Source: Chloroflexota bacterium
GTDB taxonomy: Bacteria > Chloroflexota > Anaerolineae > Anaerolineales > Villigracilaceae
Direction: 5' to 3'
Assembly (NCBI GenBank): GCA_021414245.1
Contig: JAIOOU010000004.1
Span: 62,001 to 126,000 of the forward strand
DNA length: 64,000 nt
Made by a program: the position numbers and the translations under genes. Positions 7,597 through 14,910 of the stretch are shown piece after piece; within the stretch, counting starts at the first letter, position 1, and each line of letters begins with the position of its first letter. A model generated the notes under the pieces. The model made no database searches. It saw only the letters and a program-made list of their open reading frames with translations, and was not told the DNA's origin.

Positions 7597-8544
7597 ATGT
7601 TTCGTAAAACTTTGCTTTTGACTTTATTGTCCGCTTTCCTGATCGCGGGATGCGGCCCCGCTTCCGCCCCGACCGAAATGCCTGCCCCCGTTTCGACAGT
7701 GGCTCCCGTCTCAGGCGCGATCACCTTCACAGACGGGCTGGGCAGGTCCGTGGTCCTGAATGAACCGGCACAGCGAGTCGTTTCGCTGGCTCCGTCCAAT
7801 ACCGAGATCCTGTTCGCAATCGGTGCAGGCGGCCAGGTCGTCGGCCGTGATGAGTTTTCTGATTATCCAGCTGAAGCCGGTTCCATCGAAAAAGTGGGCG
7901 GCTCGATGGGCGAATACAGCGTGGAGGCGATCGTGGCCTTGAAGCCCGATCTGGTGCTGGCGGCGGAGATCAATTCGCCGGAACTGGTCAAACAGCTCGA
8001 GGATCTTGGGCTGACCGTTTACTATCTGAAGAATCCAAAAACATTGGAAGAGATGTACGTCAACCTCGAGATCGTTGCGCAATTAACGGGACAGGATCCC
8101 ACCAAGCTGACAGATTCCCTCAAGGCCCGCGTCGCGGCTGTGGATGAAAAGATCATGCCGCTCAGTGCGCGCCCATCCGTGTTCTATGAGATCGATGCCA
8201 CGGACCCGGCCAAGCCGTATACGTATGGCCCCGGCACCTTTGGAGACCTGCTCATCACGCGCGCCGGCGGATCCAACATCGGCGGTGCGTTGACCGACCC
8301 GTATCCGCAGATCAGCCTCGAGCAAATTATTGTCTCGAACCCGTCCATTATTTTGCTGGGCGATTCGATGTGGGGCGTGACCGTTGATTCGGTGGCTGTC
8401 CGTCCGGGTTGGGAGACGATCGAAGCTGTGAAATCCAGCCAGGTCTTCCCGATCGACGATAACTTGATTAGCCGCCCCGGTCCGCGTTTGGTGGATGGCC
8501 TCGAACAATTGGCGAAGCTGCTGCACCCCGGTGTATTTGAATAA
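7597..8544 (+). CDS. btuF: ABC transporter substrate-binding lipoprotein, BtuF-like
   Basis: 315 residues. The start has a lipobox (IAGC at ~residues 16-19) and a Pro/Thr-rich linker. The body is a helical-backbone (cluster A / Pfam Peripla_BP_2) binding protein: TDGLGRSVVL, PAQRVVSLAPSNTEILFA, IGAGGQVVGRDEFSDYP and LKPDLVLA are the family landmarks shared by vitamin B12, haem and siderophore binders. The cobalamin riboswitch directly upstream makes corrinoid the likely ligand. It should be anchored outside the membrane and deliver to the permease at 8588. CGGAG precedes the ATG. Confidence 0.85.
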   Translation: MFRKTLLLTLLSAFLIAGCGPASAPTEMPAPVSTVAPVSGAITFTDGLGRSVVLNEPAQRVVSLAPSNTEILFAIGAGGQVVGRDEFSDYPAEAGSIEKVGGSMGEYSVEAIVALKPDLVLAAEINSPELVKQLEDLGLTVYYLKNPKTLEEMYVNLEIVAQLTGQDPTKLTDSLKARVAAVDEKIMPLSARPSVFYEIDATDPAKPYTYGPGTFGDLLITRAGGSNIGGALTDPYPQISLEQIIVSNPSIILLGDSMWGVTVDSVAVRPGWETIEAVKSSQVFPIDDNLISRPGPRLVDGLEQLAKLLHPGVFE

Positions 8545-8551
8545 ATAATTT

Positions 8552-8578
8552 GCAGGGGCGGGTTAACTCCGCCCTTGC
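8552..8578 (+). other. intercistronic hairpin between binding protein and permease genes
   Basis: GCAGGGGCGG pairs with CCGCCCTTGC (one G-T pair) around a 7-nt loop. There is no following T-run, so it is more likely an mRNA-protecting or attenuating structure that lets the binding protein be made in excess of the permease, as is common in ABC operons. Confidence 0.55.
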
Positions 8579-8587
8579 GCACCCGAT

Positions 8588-9583
8588 ATGCGCCGCACTC
8601 CCTTCCTTTCCTCCTTCTTCTTTCTTCTGATCGCCTTCATTCTTAGTCTTGCGATCGGCTCCGTATTTATTTCCCCGGCGGAACTCTGGAGGGTCTTGCG
8701 CGGCGTGGGGGATGAGACTTTCGTGTTCATTGTCTGGCAGATCCGCCTGCCGCGCACCATTCTGATCGCGTTGACAGGCGCGGCCCTCAGCGGAAGCGGC
8801 GCGGCTTATCAGGGTCTGTTCCGCAATCCGCTGGCGGACCCCTTCCTGATCGGTGTGGCCTCCGGGGCGGGGCTCGGCGCGGTGATCGCCATGTCGATTA
8901 AGTGGCCCTATTCATTCTGGGGGCTGATGGCCATTCCGATGGCTGCTTTCATCGCGGCCCTGTTGACCGTTTTTATTGTTTATTTTCTGGCCCGCGTCGG
9001 GCAGACCATTCCCACCACCAATCTCATTCTCGCAGGTGTAGCGTTTTCCTCCTTTGCAACTTCATTGACATCCTTTCTCATGCTGCGTTCCACCAGTGAA
9101 GTGCGCCGTGCGCTGGGCTGGCTGCTGGGCGGCGCCAGTCAGGCCGGTTGGACTGCGATCCTTGCCATTCTGCCTTATTTGGTGATCGGCCTGGGGATCC
9201 TGCTCATCAGCGGACATGCGCTCAACCTGTTGCAGTTCGGAGATGACCAGGCCCAGCAGCTGGGTTTGAATGTCACCCGCATCAAGACGGTTCTGCTGGT
9301 CGCGGCCTCCCTGTCCACAGCAGCGGCCGTGGCCTTCTCCGGCATCATTGGTTTTATCGGATTGATCGTCCCGCATCTCATGCGCTTGTGGTTCGGCGCG
9401 GACTACCGCCGGTTAATCCCCCTTTCCATCATTGGCGGCGCCTCGGCATTGCTGCTCTCGGATATTCTGGCGCGGGTTGTCCTTGCCCCGCAGGAGATCC
9501 CGGTCGGAATTATCACCGCATTGGCCGGAGCGCCTTTCTTCCTGTGGGTGCTGCGCCGTTCCAAGAATCAAGGATACTGGTAG
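8588..9583 (+). CDS. btuC: FecCD-family ABC permease, BtuC-like
   Basis: 331 residues, strongly hydrophobic with about ten membrane segments. Family landmarks are present: RLPRTILIALTGAALSGSGAAYQ near residue 60 (written here as RLPRTI...GAALSGSG), then NPLADPFLIGVASGAGLGA, and near the C-terminus FIGLIVPHLMR with GADYRRLIP, the loop that contacts the ATPase. Two copies would form the channel for the substrate held by the 7597 protein. The ATG follows the 8552 hairpin by 9 nt, with no strong Shine-Dalgarno sequence, so it may depend on coupling or re-initiation. Confidence 0.88.
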   Translation: MRRTPFLSSFFFLLIAFILSLAIGSVFISPAELWRVLRGVGDETFVFIVWQIRLPRTILIALTGAALSGSGAAYQGLFRNPLADPFLIGVASGAGLGAVIAMSIKWPYSFWGLMAIPMAAFIAALLTVFIVYFLARVGQTIPTTNLILAGVAFSSFATSLTSFLMLRSTSEVRRALGWLLGGASQAGWTAILAILPYLVIGLGILLISGHALNLLQFGDDQAQQLGLNVTRIKTVLLVAASLSTAAAVAFSGIIGFIGLIVPHLMRLWFGADYRRLIPLSIIGGASALLLSDILARVVLAPQEIPVGIITALAGAPFFLWVLRRSKNQGYW

Positions 9584-9586
9584 CGT

Positions 9587-10117
9587 ATGGAATTTATCAT
9601 TCGCAAAATGGATGCACGCAATTCGCCGAAGGCGGACATGTTTTCGCGCAAGTTCATGGTGAGATCCAGGATCGTCCTTGGGATCGAAAGGGAGGTACTC
9701 ACATATTCGGTGGTTGATGTCCGGCCGTATGAAAGGGATATTCCCGCCCAGGATACGGATTATGGTTTCGGAAACACCCCCGACCCTGTTGTGTTTTTTG
9801 CCGAGTCCAATGGCAGGCCGGCCGGGCGGATACGCATGCTGGCGTGGTGGAATCAATTTGCCTATGTGGACGACATCGTCGTGAACCCCGAATATCGCGG
9901 GGCGGGAGTCGGGTGCGCCCTGCTCGAGCATGGAATTCAATGGGCGCGGGAGAACGATTTCCCGGGCGTCATGCTCGAAACGCAGGACGATAATGTCCCG
10001 GCCTGCCGGCTGTATCAAAAATACGGTTTTGTGTTAAGCGGTTTCGACCGCCATGTCTATAAAGCCATTAACCCGGGCACAAAAGAGACCGCCTTGTATT
10101 GGTACCTGATCTTCTAA
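9587..10117 (+). CDS. GNAT family N-acetyltransferase inside the importer operon
   Basis: 176 residues. The motif A region VNPEYRGAGVGCALLEHGI and the later LYQKYGFVLSG give a standard GNAT fold. It begins 3 nt after the permease stop and its own stop overlaps the ATPase start (TAATG), so it is fully embedded in the B12 importer operon. This placement could mean it modifies a corrinoid intermediate or a side chain, or it may simply be an inserted passenger; the sequence does not say. The substrate is unknown. Confidence 0.8.
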   Translation: MEFIIRKMDARNSPKADMFSRKFMVRSRIVLGIEREVLTYSVVDVRPYERDIPAQDTDYGFGNTPDPVVFFAESNGRPAGRIRMLAWWNQFAYVDDIVVNPEYRGAGVGCALLEHGIQWARENDFPGVMLETQDDNVPACRLYQKYGFVLSGFDRHVYKAINPGTKETALYWYLIF

Positions 10118-10890
10118 TGCTGAAAATTCAAAATCTCTCCGCCTCCTATACCGGACATCAGGTCCTGTATGATGTTTCCTTCGACGTGAAAAACGGCGAA
10201 GTGCTTGCCTTGATCGGCCCGAACGGGGCGGGTAAATCCACCATCATCCGGGCTGCGAGCGGTGTGACTCCATCCACGGGACAGGTCCGTACGAATGGCG
10301 ATGACTTCGCTTCCCTCTCATCGCTGCAGCGCGCGCGGTATATGGCGGTTGTGCCCCAGGCGATTTCATTGCCGCCCGCCTTTACTGTTTGGGAGACAGT
10401 TTTGATGGGGCGCACTCCCTATCTCGGATTCCTCGGCCAGGCTTCGAGGCGGGATGAGGAACTGACAAGGCAGGCCTTGAGCAAGGTCAACGCCCTCGCA
10501 TTCATTGACCGCCGTGTTGGCGAATTATCCGGCGGCGAACGTCAGCGGGTGTTGCTGGCGCGCGCTTTATGCCAGTCCACGCCGATCCTTTTGCTGGATG
10601 AACCCACCGCCCATTTGGACCTGCAGTATCAGGTCAGCTTGCTGGAATTGGTGCGTGACCTGGCCCACAAGGAGAATCTTGCCGTCTTGATCGCGTTGCA
10701 TGACCTGAATCTTGCCTCCCATTACGCGGATCGGGTCGCCCTGCTGGTGGGCGGTCACCTTACGGCCATTGGCACTCCGCGTGAAGTGCTGACGCCTGAA
10801 CTCATCTCCCATGCCTATTGTTTACCCGTGCAGGTGGTGGAACATCCATTCCTGGATGGCCCTTTGGTGCTGCCCGAATCGACGCGTTAG
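10117..10890 (+). CDS. btuD: ABC transporter ATP-binding protein, BtuD-like
   Basis: 257 residues from the ATG that overlaps the GNAT stop. All nucleotide-binding motifs are present: Walker A GPNGAGKST, Q-loop VPQAISLPP, signature LSGGERQR, Walker B ILLLDEPTAHLD, and the switch histidine in ALHDLN. This is the FecE/BtuD subclass that energises siderophore, haem and cobalamin import. With the 7597 and 8588 products it makes a complete importer. An upstream in-frame GTG (10099) is a weaker start. Confidence 0.9.
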   Translation: MLKIQNLSASYTGHQVLYDVSFDVKNGEVLALIGPNGAGKSTIIRAASGVTPSTGQVRTNGDDFASLSSLQRARYMAVVPQAISLPPAFTVWETVLMGRTPYLGFLGQASRRDEELTRQALSKVNALAFIDRRVGELSGGERQRVLLARALCQSTPILLLDEPTAHLDLQYQVSLLELVRDLAHKENLAVLIALHDLNLASHYADRVALLVGGHLTAIGTPREVLTPELISHAYCLPVQVVEHPFLDGPLVLPESTR

Positions 10891-10947
10891 AAAGAAAGGT
10901 CTCCCTTTCAATTCCTGATTGTTTAGGGGATAATAAAAATATTCTTC

Positions 10948-12486
10948 ATGGGAAACAAATCTGTATCAAAAATATTGCTTTTTATAGGAGCGACCGCCTC
11001 GCTATTATGGTCGGCTTATTTTTCTGTTGTCACGGTTTTTATCCCGTATCAAATTGAATTTCGTGAAGGGACTGCGCTGGTACTAACCAAGATTTTGATG
11101 GACGGTGGGAATCCCTTCAGTTTTGAAAATCAGCCTCTGGGGATGACCAATTATGGCCTGGGGTACAACCTTGCAGTTCTTCCATTCGCGATGTTATTTG
11201 GAAATACACTCGCTGTCCATCGCGCATTAACTTTTATTTTTATTTTGCTTGTGGCCTTGGTTGTTTTTTTGTCTTTGAATAGATCTGCCAAAGAGCCTGC
11301 CCTGGCTTTGGCCTGCTCAGCTTTTGTAATGACTGGTTTGATTGCAAACGGCGGGATCGGGGCGTTTCCTTCGGCAATGGGAACTTTCCTTTTTTATCTT
11401 GTTGTTTTAGTGCCTTTCGCACGCTCATTTGACAGGGCCGGTCTATTTGCCAGCGTTTTAATTTCCCTTGCTTCCTTTTATACAAAACCATATTTTATCC
11501 TTGGGTTTGGGATTGTCGCGTCATATCTGTTTATTTTCGTGTCGAAAAAAAGGTCTGTTGTTTATATTGCCCAGTTTTTGTTTCTGTTCGCAATATCATT
11601 TTTGATCGTGCGATACACCTTTCCCCTTTATTTTATTAACACGATTGTCGGAAATATTTCAAATGCTTACAGAACTTTGGAGCATCTGGTAGAGCAATTG
11701 GGTTTTCTGCTCCTGTATTTTTATCCCGCATTGATTTTGGCCTTGTTCGTGCTTTTTGGAGGATTGTTAATTAATAAAGGGAAACCTTCTTTTGGCAATG
11801 AAAGAGGGGTTCTGTTCGCCTGGGATAAGCCCCTGGTCGCACATTCGGGTGACTATATTCTTTATTCTCTGGCATGCTCGCTTTTGGCGTTTTTATTTAT
11901 TCTTGGCCCTCATGTTGGAACTGACATGTATTACGCCTATCAATTGATCGTGCCGCTGTTTTTTTATTGGCTGTTTCAAAATATCAGCCTTGATGCCAAG
12001 TATGCGAATGTGATCGCCCTGGTCATCTTGTTTAACTTGTATTGGTTTGGGCAAAAAACCATCAGCCCGAATATGTTAAAAGAGGAAGATCCCAAGAAAT
12101 GGACAAGACTTATTAATGCCGCGGCGTCTTCGTCAAGCATTCTTAACTCCCCGGTGATTACGGCAAATACTGTAGAGCTTGGATTAAACCCTGTCGATTC
12201 AGGCCAGACAATTTATTATTACGCTGTTGAGCCTTATCAAGAATATTCTTTGATGGGTCCATCGTATGATGTTTTTCAATCGAATGGCCTCCAATATATT
12301 CAGTCCATTGACGAATCCATAAAGAGGCAAAAATTTGACCTTATTATGACCACCGATGGGGAGCCGTCGTTTTATCATGAATATCTATTAAGTGAATATT
12401 ACTCGATTGATTCCAAAATAGCAGTGAACATGCCTCAAACTAATCGAACATGGAAAATATTCCTTTGGAAACCTTTGCCTAAATGA
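10948..12486 (+). CDS. polytopic membrane protein, glycosyltransferase-like, copy A
   Basis: 512 residues with roughly ten hydrophobic segments and a ~100-residue soluble C-terminal tail. The first large loop contains YQIEFREGTALVLTKIL and NPFSFENQPLGMTNYGLGYN, resembling the first extracytoplasmic loop of GT-C type transferases (acidic residue after the first membrane span), so lipid-sugar transfer is possible but unproven. It is a clear paralogue of the gene at 12880, with long shared blocks (YFSVVT, EGTALVLT, GGIGAFPSAMGTFLF, FYTKPYFIL). AT-richer than its neighbours. No strong ribosome-binding site is seen; it begins 57 nt after btuD. Confidence 0.75.
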   Translation: MGNKSVSKILLFIGATASLLWSAYFSVVTVFIPYQIEFREGTALVLTKILMDGGNPFSFENQPLGMTNYGLGYNLAVLPFAMLFGNTLAVHRALTFIFILLVALVVFLSLNRSAKEPALALACSAFVMTGLIANGGIGAFPSAMGTFLFYLVVLVPFARSFDRAGLFASVLISLASFYTKPYFILGFGIVASYLFIFVSKKRSVVYIAQFLFLFAISFLIVRYTFPLYFINTIVGNISNAYRTLEHLVEQLGFLLLYFYPALILALFVLFGGLLINKGKPSFGNERGVLFAWDKPLVAHSGDYILYSLACSLLAFLFILGPHVGTDMYYAYQLIVPLFFYWLFQNISLDAKYANVIALVILFNLYWFGQKTISPNMLKEEDPKKWTRLINAAASSSSILNSPVITANTVELGLNPVDSGQTIYYYAVEPYQEYSLMGPSYDVFQSNGLQYIQSIDESIKRQKFDLIMTTDGEPSFYHEYLLSEYYSIDSKIAVNMPQTNRTWKIFLWKPLPK

Positions 12487-12512
12487 ATCGTTTTCCTGCA
12501 GAAATATCGTGC

Positions 12513-12541
12513 TTGACTTGTAGTATCCTCCTGCATATAAT
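12513..12541 (+). promoter_or_regulatory. sigma-70-type promoter of the orphan T-box RNA
   Basis: TTGACT (12513-12518), a 17-nt spacer and TATAAT (12536-12541). The expected transcript start is near 12548, exactly where the T-box stem I homology begins. The same arrangement precedes the valS T-box at 14494. Confidence 0.75.
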
Positions 12542-12547
12542 TCTAGC

Positions 12548-12740
12548 ATTCAGAAGTAGTACGTGAAAAATACCCGACAGAGAAGGAGATGGACGGTGGA
12601 AGTCTCCCCGGGAAATCATCACTGAAGTCGTCTGATGCAGCTGCCGAAGAAATCCTTGTGAAAGTAGAACGGACAACTGGTCAACTGAAGTGATACCATG
12701 GAACGTGCGCTTCGTCCTCTTACAGGACGAAGCTTTTTGC
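12548..12740 (+). ncRNA. orphan, partly degenerate T-box leader (copy A)
   Basis: Positions 12547-12672 are identical to 14528-14653 of the valS leader except for one base (C12575 versus T14556), covering stem I with the AGAGAAGGAGATGG motif and a probable specifier GTC (12627-12629, valine) after GAA. The ~65-nt middle part of the valS leader is missing. The T-box itself has become TGAAGTGATACCATGGAAC against TGAGGTGGTACCGCGGAGC in valS: the TGGT that pairs with the tRNA acceptor end is TGAT, and GAGG that should pair with CCTC is GAAG. The terminator is intact. It should therefore read as a short, constitutively terminated RNA. The next gene (12880) is a membrane protein, not a synthetase. 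Confidence 0.85.
12709..12738 (+). terminator. intact terminator of orphan T-box copy A
   Basis: GCTTCGTCCT and AGGACGAAGC form a perfect 10-bp stem around CTTAC, followed by TTTTT. It is as good as, or better than, the valS copy. The rest of 12741-12876 holds only the ribosome-binding site of the next gene; I see no further element there. Confidence 0.88.
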
Positions 12741-12879
12741 TTCCGGGGAAGGGGTGAGTGTGATCTTAAGCTTGTTGGATGAGAATGGAAGAATTACCGT
12801 CGGTGATTAATTACTCTCTTTCCCAATCATGATAATTCTGGGATAATCCGAGAAATTCCCTGTAGAAAAAGGAGTTTTG

Positions 12880-14472
12880 TTGCTAAAAAAAACCATTTAT
12901 CAAGTTGAACTCCTGTTAGAGAGGTCTAATGCTCTTTACGTGCCGAGAATTATTCTTATCGTTGGAGCACTTGTTTCAATTGTGTGGGCGATATACTTTT
13001 CCGTTGTCACGATGACCATCAGATACCAAATAGAATTGCGTGAAGGTACTGCGCTGGTTCTGACTCGTTTGCTTTTGAGTGGTAAAAATCCCTTCAGTTT
13101 TGAATATCAGCCCCTCGCGATGACCAATTATGGAATTGGTTATAACATTGCTGTTCTTCCATTTGCCGCCATGTTTGGGAGTACGCTCCTGGTGCATCGG
13201 GCTGTCACTTTTGTTTTTATTCTGCTCTCGGCACTAGTCTGTTTCGTGGTAGTGAACGACAAAAAAAAGGATGTTTCACTTGCTCTTGTCTGCAGTGCTT
13301 TTGTAATAGTTGCCTTGGTCGGACAGGGCGGTATTGGCGCCTTTCCCTCCGCCATGGGGACATTCCTTTTCCTGCTGATAGTTTTGATGCCTTACATCAG
13401 ATCTTTTGATAGAACCAGCTTGATTGTGAGTATCTTGGGTTCGTTGCTTGCTTTTTATACAAAGCCCTATTTTATTCTTGCCTTTGGAATTGTCGTTGCC
13501 TATTTGTTCGTGTTTGTGTCAAAAAAGAAAGCCGCGTATTTTGGTGGTTTGTTCCTGGTCCTGTTTTTCATCTCTTTTCTATTCATCCGGTTTATTTTCC
13601 CCTTATACTTTATTGATACTCTTGTTGGAAATTTATCCAATACTACTAGATCAGTTGAGCATTTAAGAAAACAATTGATGCAGCTGCTCTATTATTTTTA
13701 TCCAGTATTAGGCGTGGCATTAATTGTGTTTGTGAAGACGCTTAAAATAAAAAAGCCGGGAATGTTGCTGGAATATGCGGTTAGAAAGAAGGGTGACATT
13801 TTCGATTGGAATCTCCCTTTTTCCCGGTATTCAGTGAATTATCTTTTATTTTCCTTCGTCATTTCTTTTTTGGCGTTTACTTTTATTCTTGGGCTGCATG
13901 TGGGGAATTATATGAATTACGCCTACCAATTATTGATTCCGCTGTTTTTTTGCTGGTTTCTTCAGGCTCTTGATATTAACTCTAGATTATGGGTTTTTGT
14001 TGGACTGTTGATAGTATTTAATTTGTTCATGTGGGAGCTGAAAATTCTAAATTTTAGTATGCTGGCGCAGAAGGATTCAAAGGAATGGGCGGAGCTTTAT
14101 GAATACGTGGCGCTTTCAAAGAATGCCCTGAATTCAACGGTTATCACTTCTGAAATATTGGAACTTGGTATGACTCCAGTGGATGCGGGGCAATCCTTGG
14201 TTTACTATACAGTTAAGCCCTATGCTGATATTAACTTGGTTGGTCCATCGTTTTCCTCTTGGTACGAAAATGGCGTTATGTATACAAAATCCATTGATCA
14301 ACTTATCAGGAATAAGAAATTTGATTTGGTCATTGCGACCCTTGAAAAAGCCACGTTTTATCATGCAAGATTCCTGGAAGAAAATTACTTCTTGATTGAT
14401 GAGATAAAAGTTGATATGCCTCAAACCGGCCAAAGCTGGACGATGTTGGTTTGGCGCCCGTTGGCTAAATAG
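12880..14472 (+). CDS. polytopic membrane protein, glycosyltransferase-like, copy B
   Basis: 530 residues, paralogous to the 10948 gene along its whole length, with the same loop signatures (EGTALVLTRLL, NPFSFEYQPLAMTNYG), the same run of hydrophobic segments and the same soluble tail ending in MPQTGQSWTMLVWRPL. Compared with copy A it has an N-terminal extension of ~20 residues. The start is taken as TTG at 12880, 5 nt after AAAAAGGAG; a TTG at 12877 is also in frame but too close. It lies between two T-box copies, so it probably arose by tandem duplication of a 'membrane gene plus leader' unit. Function is unknown. Confidence 0.75.
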   Translation: MLKKTIYQVELLLERSNALYVPRIILIVGALVSIVWAIYFSVVTMTIRYQIELREGTALVLTRLLLSGKNPFSFEYQPLAMTNYGIGYNIAVLPFAAMFGSTLLVHRAVTFVFILLSALVCFVVVNDKKKDVSLALVCSAFVIVALVGQGGIGAFPSAMGTFLFLLIVLMPYIRSFDRTSLIVSILGSLLAFYTKPYFILAFGIVVAYLFVFVSKKKAAYFGGLFLVLFFISFLFIRFIFPLYFIDTLVGNLSNTTRSVEHLRKQLMQLLYYFYPVLGVALIVFVKTLKIKKPGMLLEYAVRKKGDIFDWNLPFSRYSVNYLLFSFVISFLAFTFILGLHVGNYMNYAYQLLIPLFFCWFLQALDINSRLWVFVGLLIVFNLFMWELKILNFSMLAQKDSKEWAELYEYVALSKNALNSTVITSEILELGMTPVDAGQSLVYYTVKPYADINLVGPSFSSWYENGVMYTKSIDQLIRNKKFDLVIATLEKATFYHARFLEENYFLIDEIKVDMPQTGQSWTMLVWRPLAK

Positions 14473-14493
14473 ATTGATACCCCTCCTTTTTTC

Positions 14494-14522
14494 TTGACGC
14501 ATTTTCCCCTCCCGCATATAAT
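14494..14522 (+). promoter_or_regulatory. sigma-70-type promoter of valS
   Basis: TTGACG (14494-14499), 17-nt spacer, TATAAT (14517-14522). Start expected near 14529, the first base of the T-box leader. Confidence 0.75.
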
Positions 14523-14528
14523 CCTGCC

Positions 14529-14781
14529 ATTCAGAAGTAGTACGTGAAAAATACCTGACAGAGAAGGAGATGGACGGTGGAAGTCTCCCCGGGAAATCAT
14601 CACTGAAGTCGTCTGATGCAGCTGCCGAAGAAATCCTTGTGAAAGTAGAACGGCACGGGATTGCCCGTTACAGCATGGACTGATGAATGTCAGTCACAAA
14701 GCGCACCGGGCAGCCGGTGAACTGAGGTGGTACCGCGGAGCATGCGCTTCGTCCTCTTCCAGGACGAAGTGTTTTTATTTT
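14529..14781 (+). promoter_or_regulatory. T-box leader of valS (tRNA-Val sensing)
   Basis: A T-box riboswitch: stem I with AGAGAAGGAGATGG and GGTGGAAGTC, a probable specifier GTC at 14608-14610 (valine) preceded by GAA, three further short stems (for example CACCGG/CCGGTG at 14704-14719), the T-box TGAGGTGGTACCGCGG at 14723-14738, and a terminator CTTCGTCCT/AGGACGAAG (14747-14769) followed by a T-rich run. Uncharged tRNA-Val should pair at both the specifier and TGGT, stabilise the antiterminator (GAGG with CCTC) and allow valS transcription. The downstream gene is indeed valyl-tRNA synthetase. Confidence 0.93.
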
Positions 14782-14791
14782 AAGTAATGTT

Positions 14792-14865
14792 ATTGCGAGG
14801 CGGTGCTCTTTCGCCGAGGCAACCCCAAAAACTCTGGGAAGCTCCTGCGGCTGTTGCCCTCGCAA
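14792..14865. repeat. palindromic repeat-like element in the valS leader
   Basis: TTGCGAGG at 14793 and CCTCGCAA at 14858 form the ends of an imperfect palindrome that also contains GGCGGTGCTCTTTCGCC. The layout resembles the element at 53040-53142, which also has GTTGCGAG...CTCGCAAC ends, so both may be members of one dispersed palindromic family. Confidence 0.45.
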
Positions 14866-14876
14866 CACTTGCACCA

Positions 14877-14898
14877 GCACGCAAGTGCAGGTGTGACA
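14877..14898 (+). repeat. 22-nt motif shared with the budA leader
   Basis: GCACGCAAGTGCAGGT followed by GTGACA matches the minus-strand sequence at 62887-62908 in 21 of 22 positions. Each copy lies 12-15 nt before a start codon (valS and acetolactate decarboxylase). Confidence 0.6.
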
Positions 14899-14910
14899 TG
14901 AGGAGACTGA

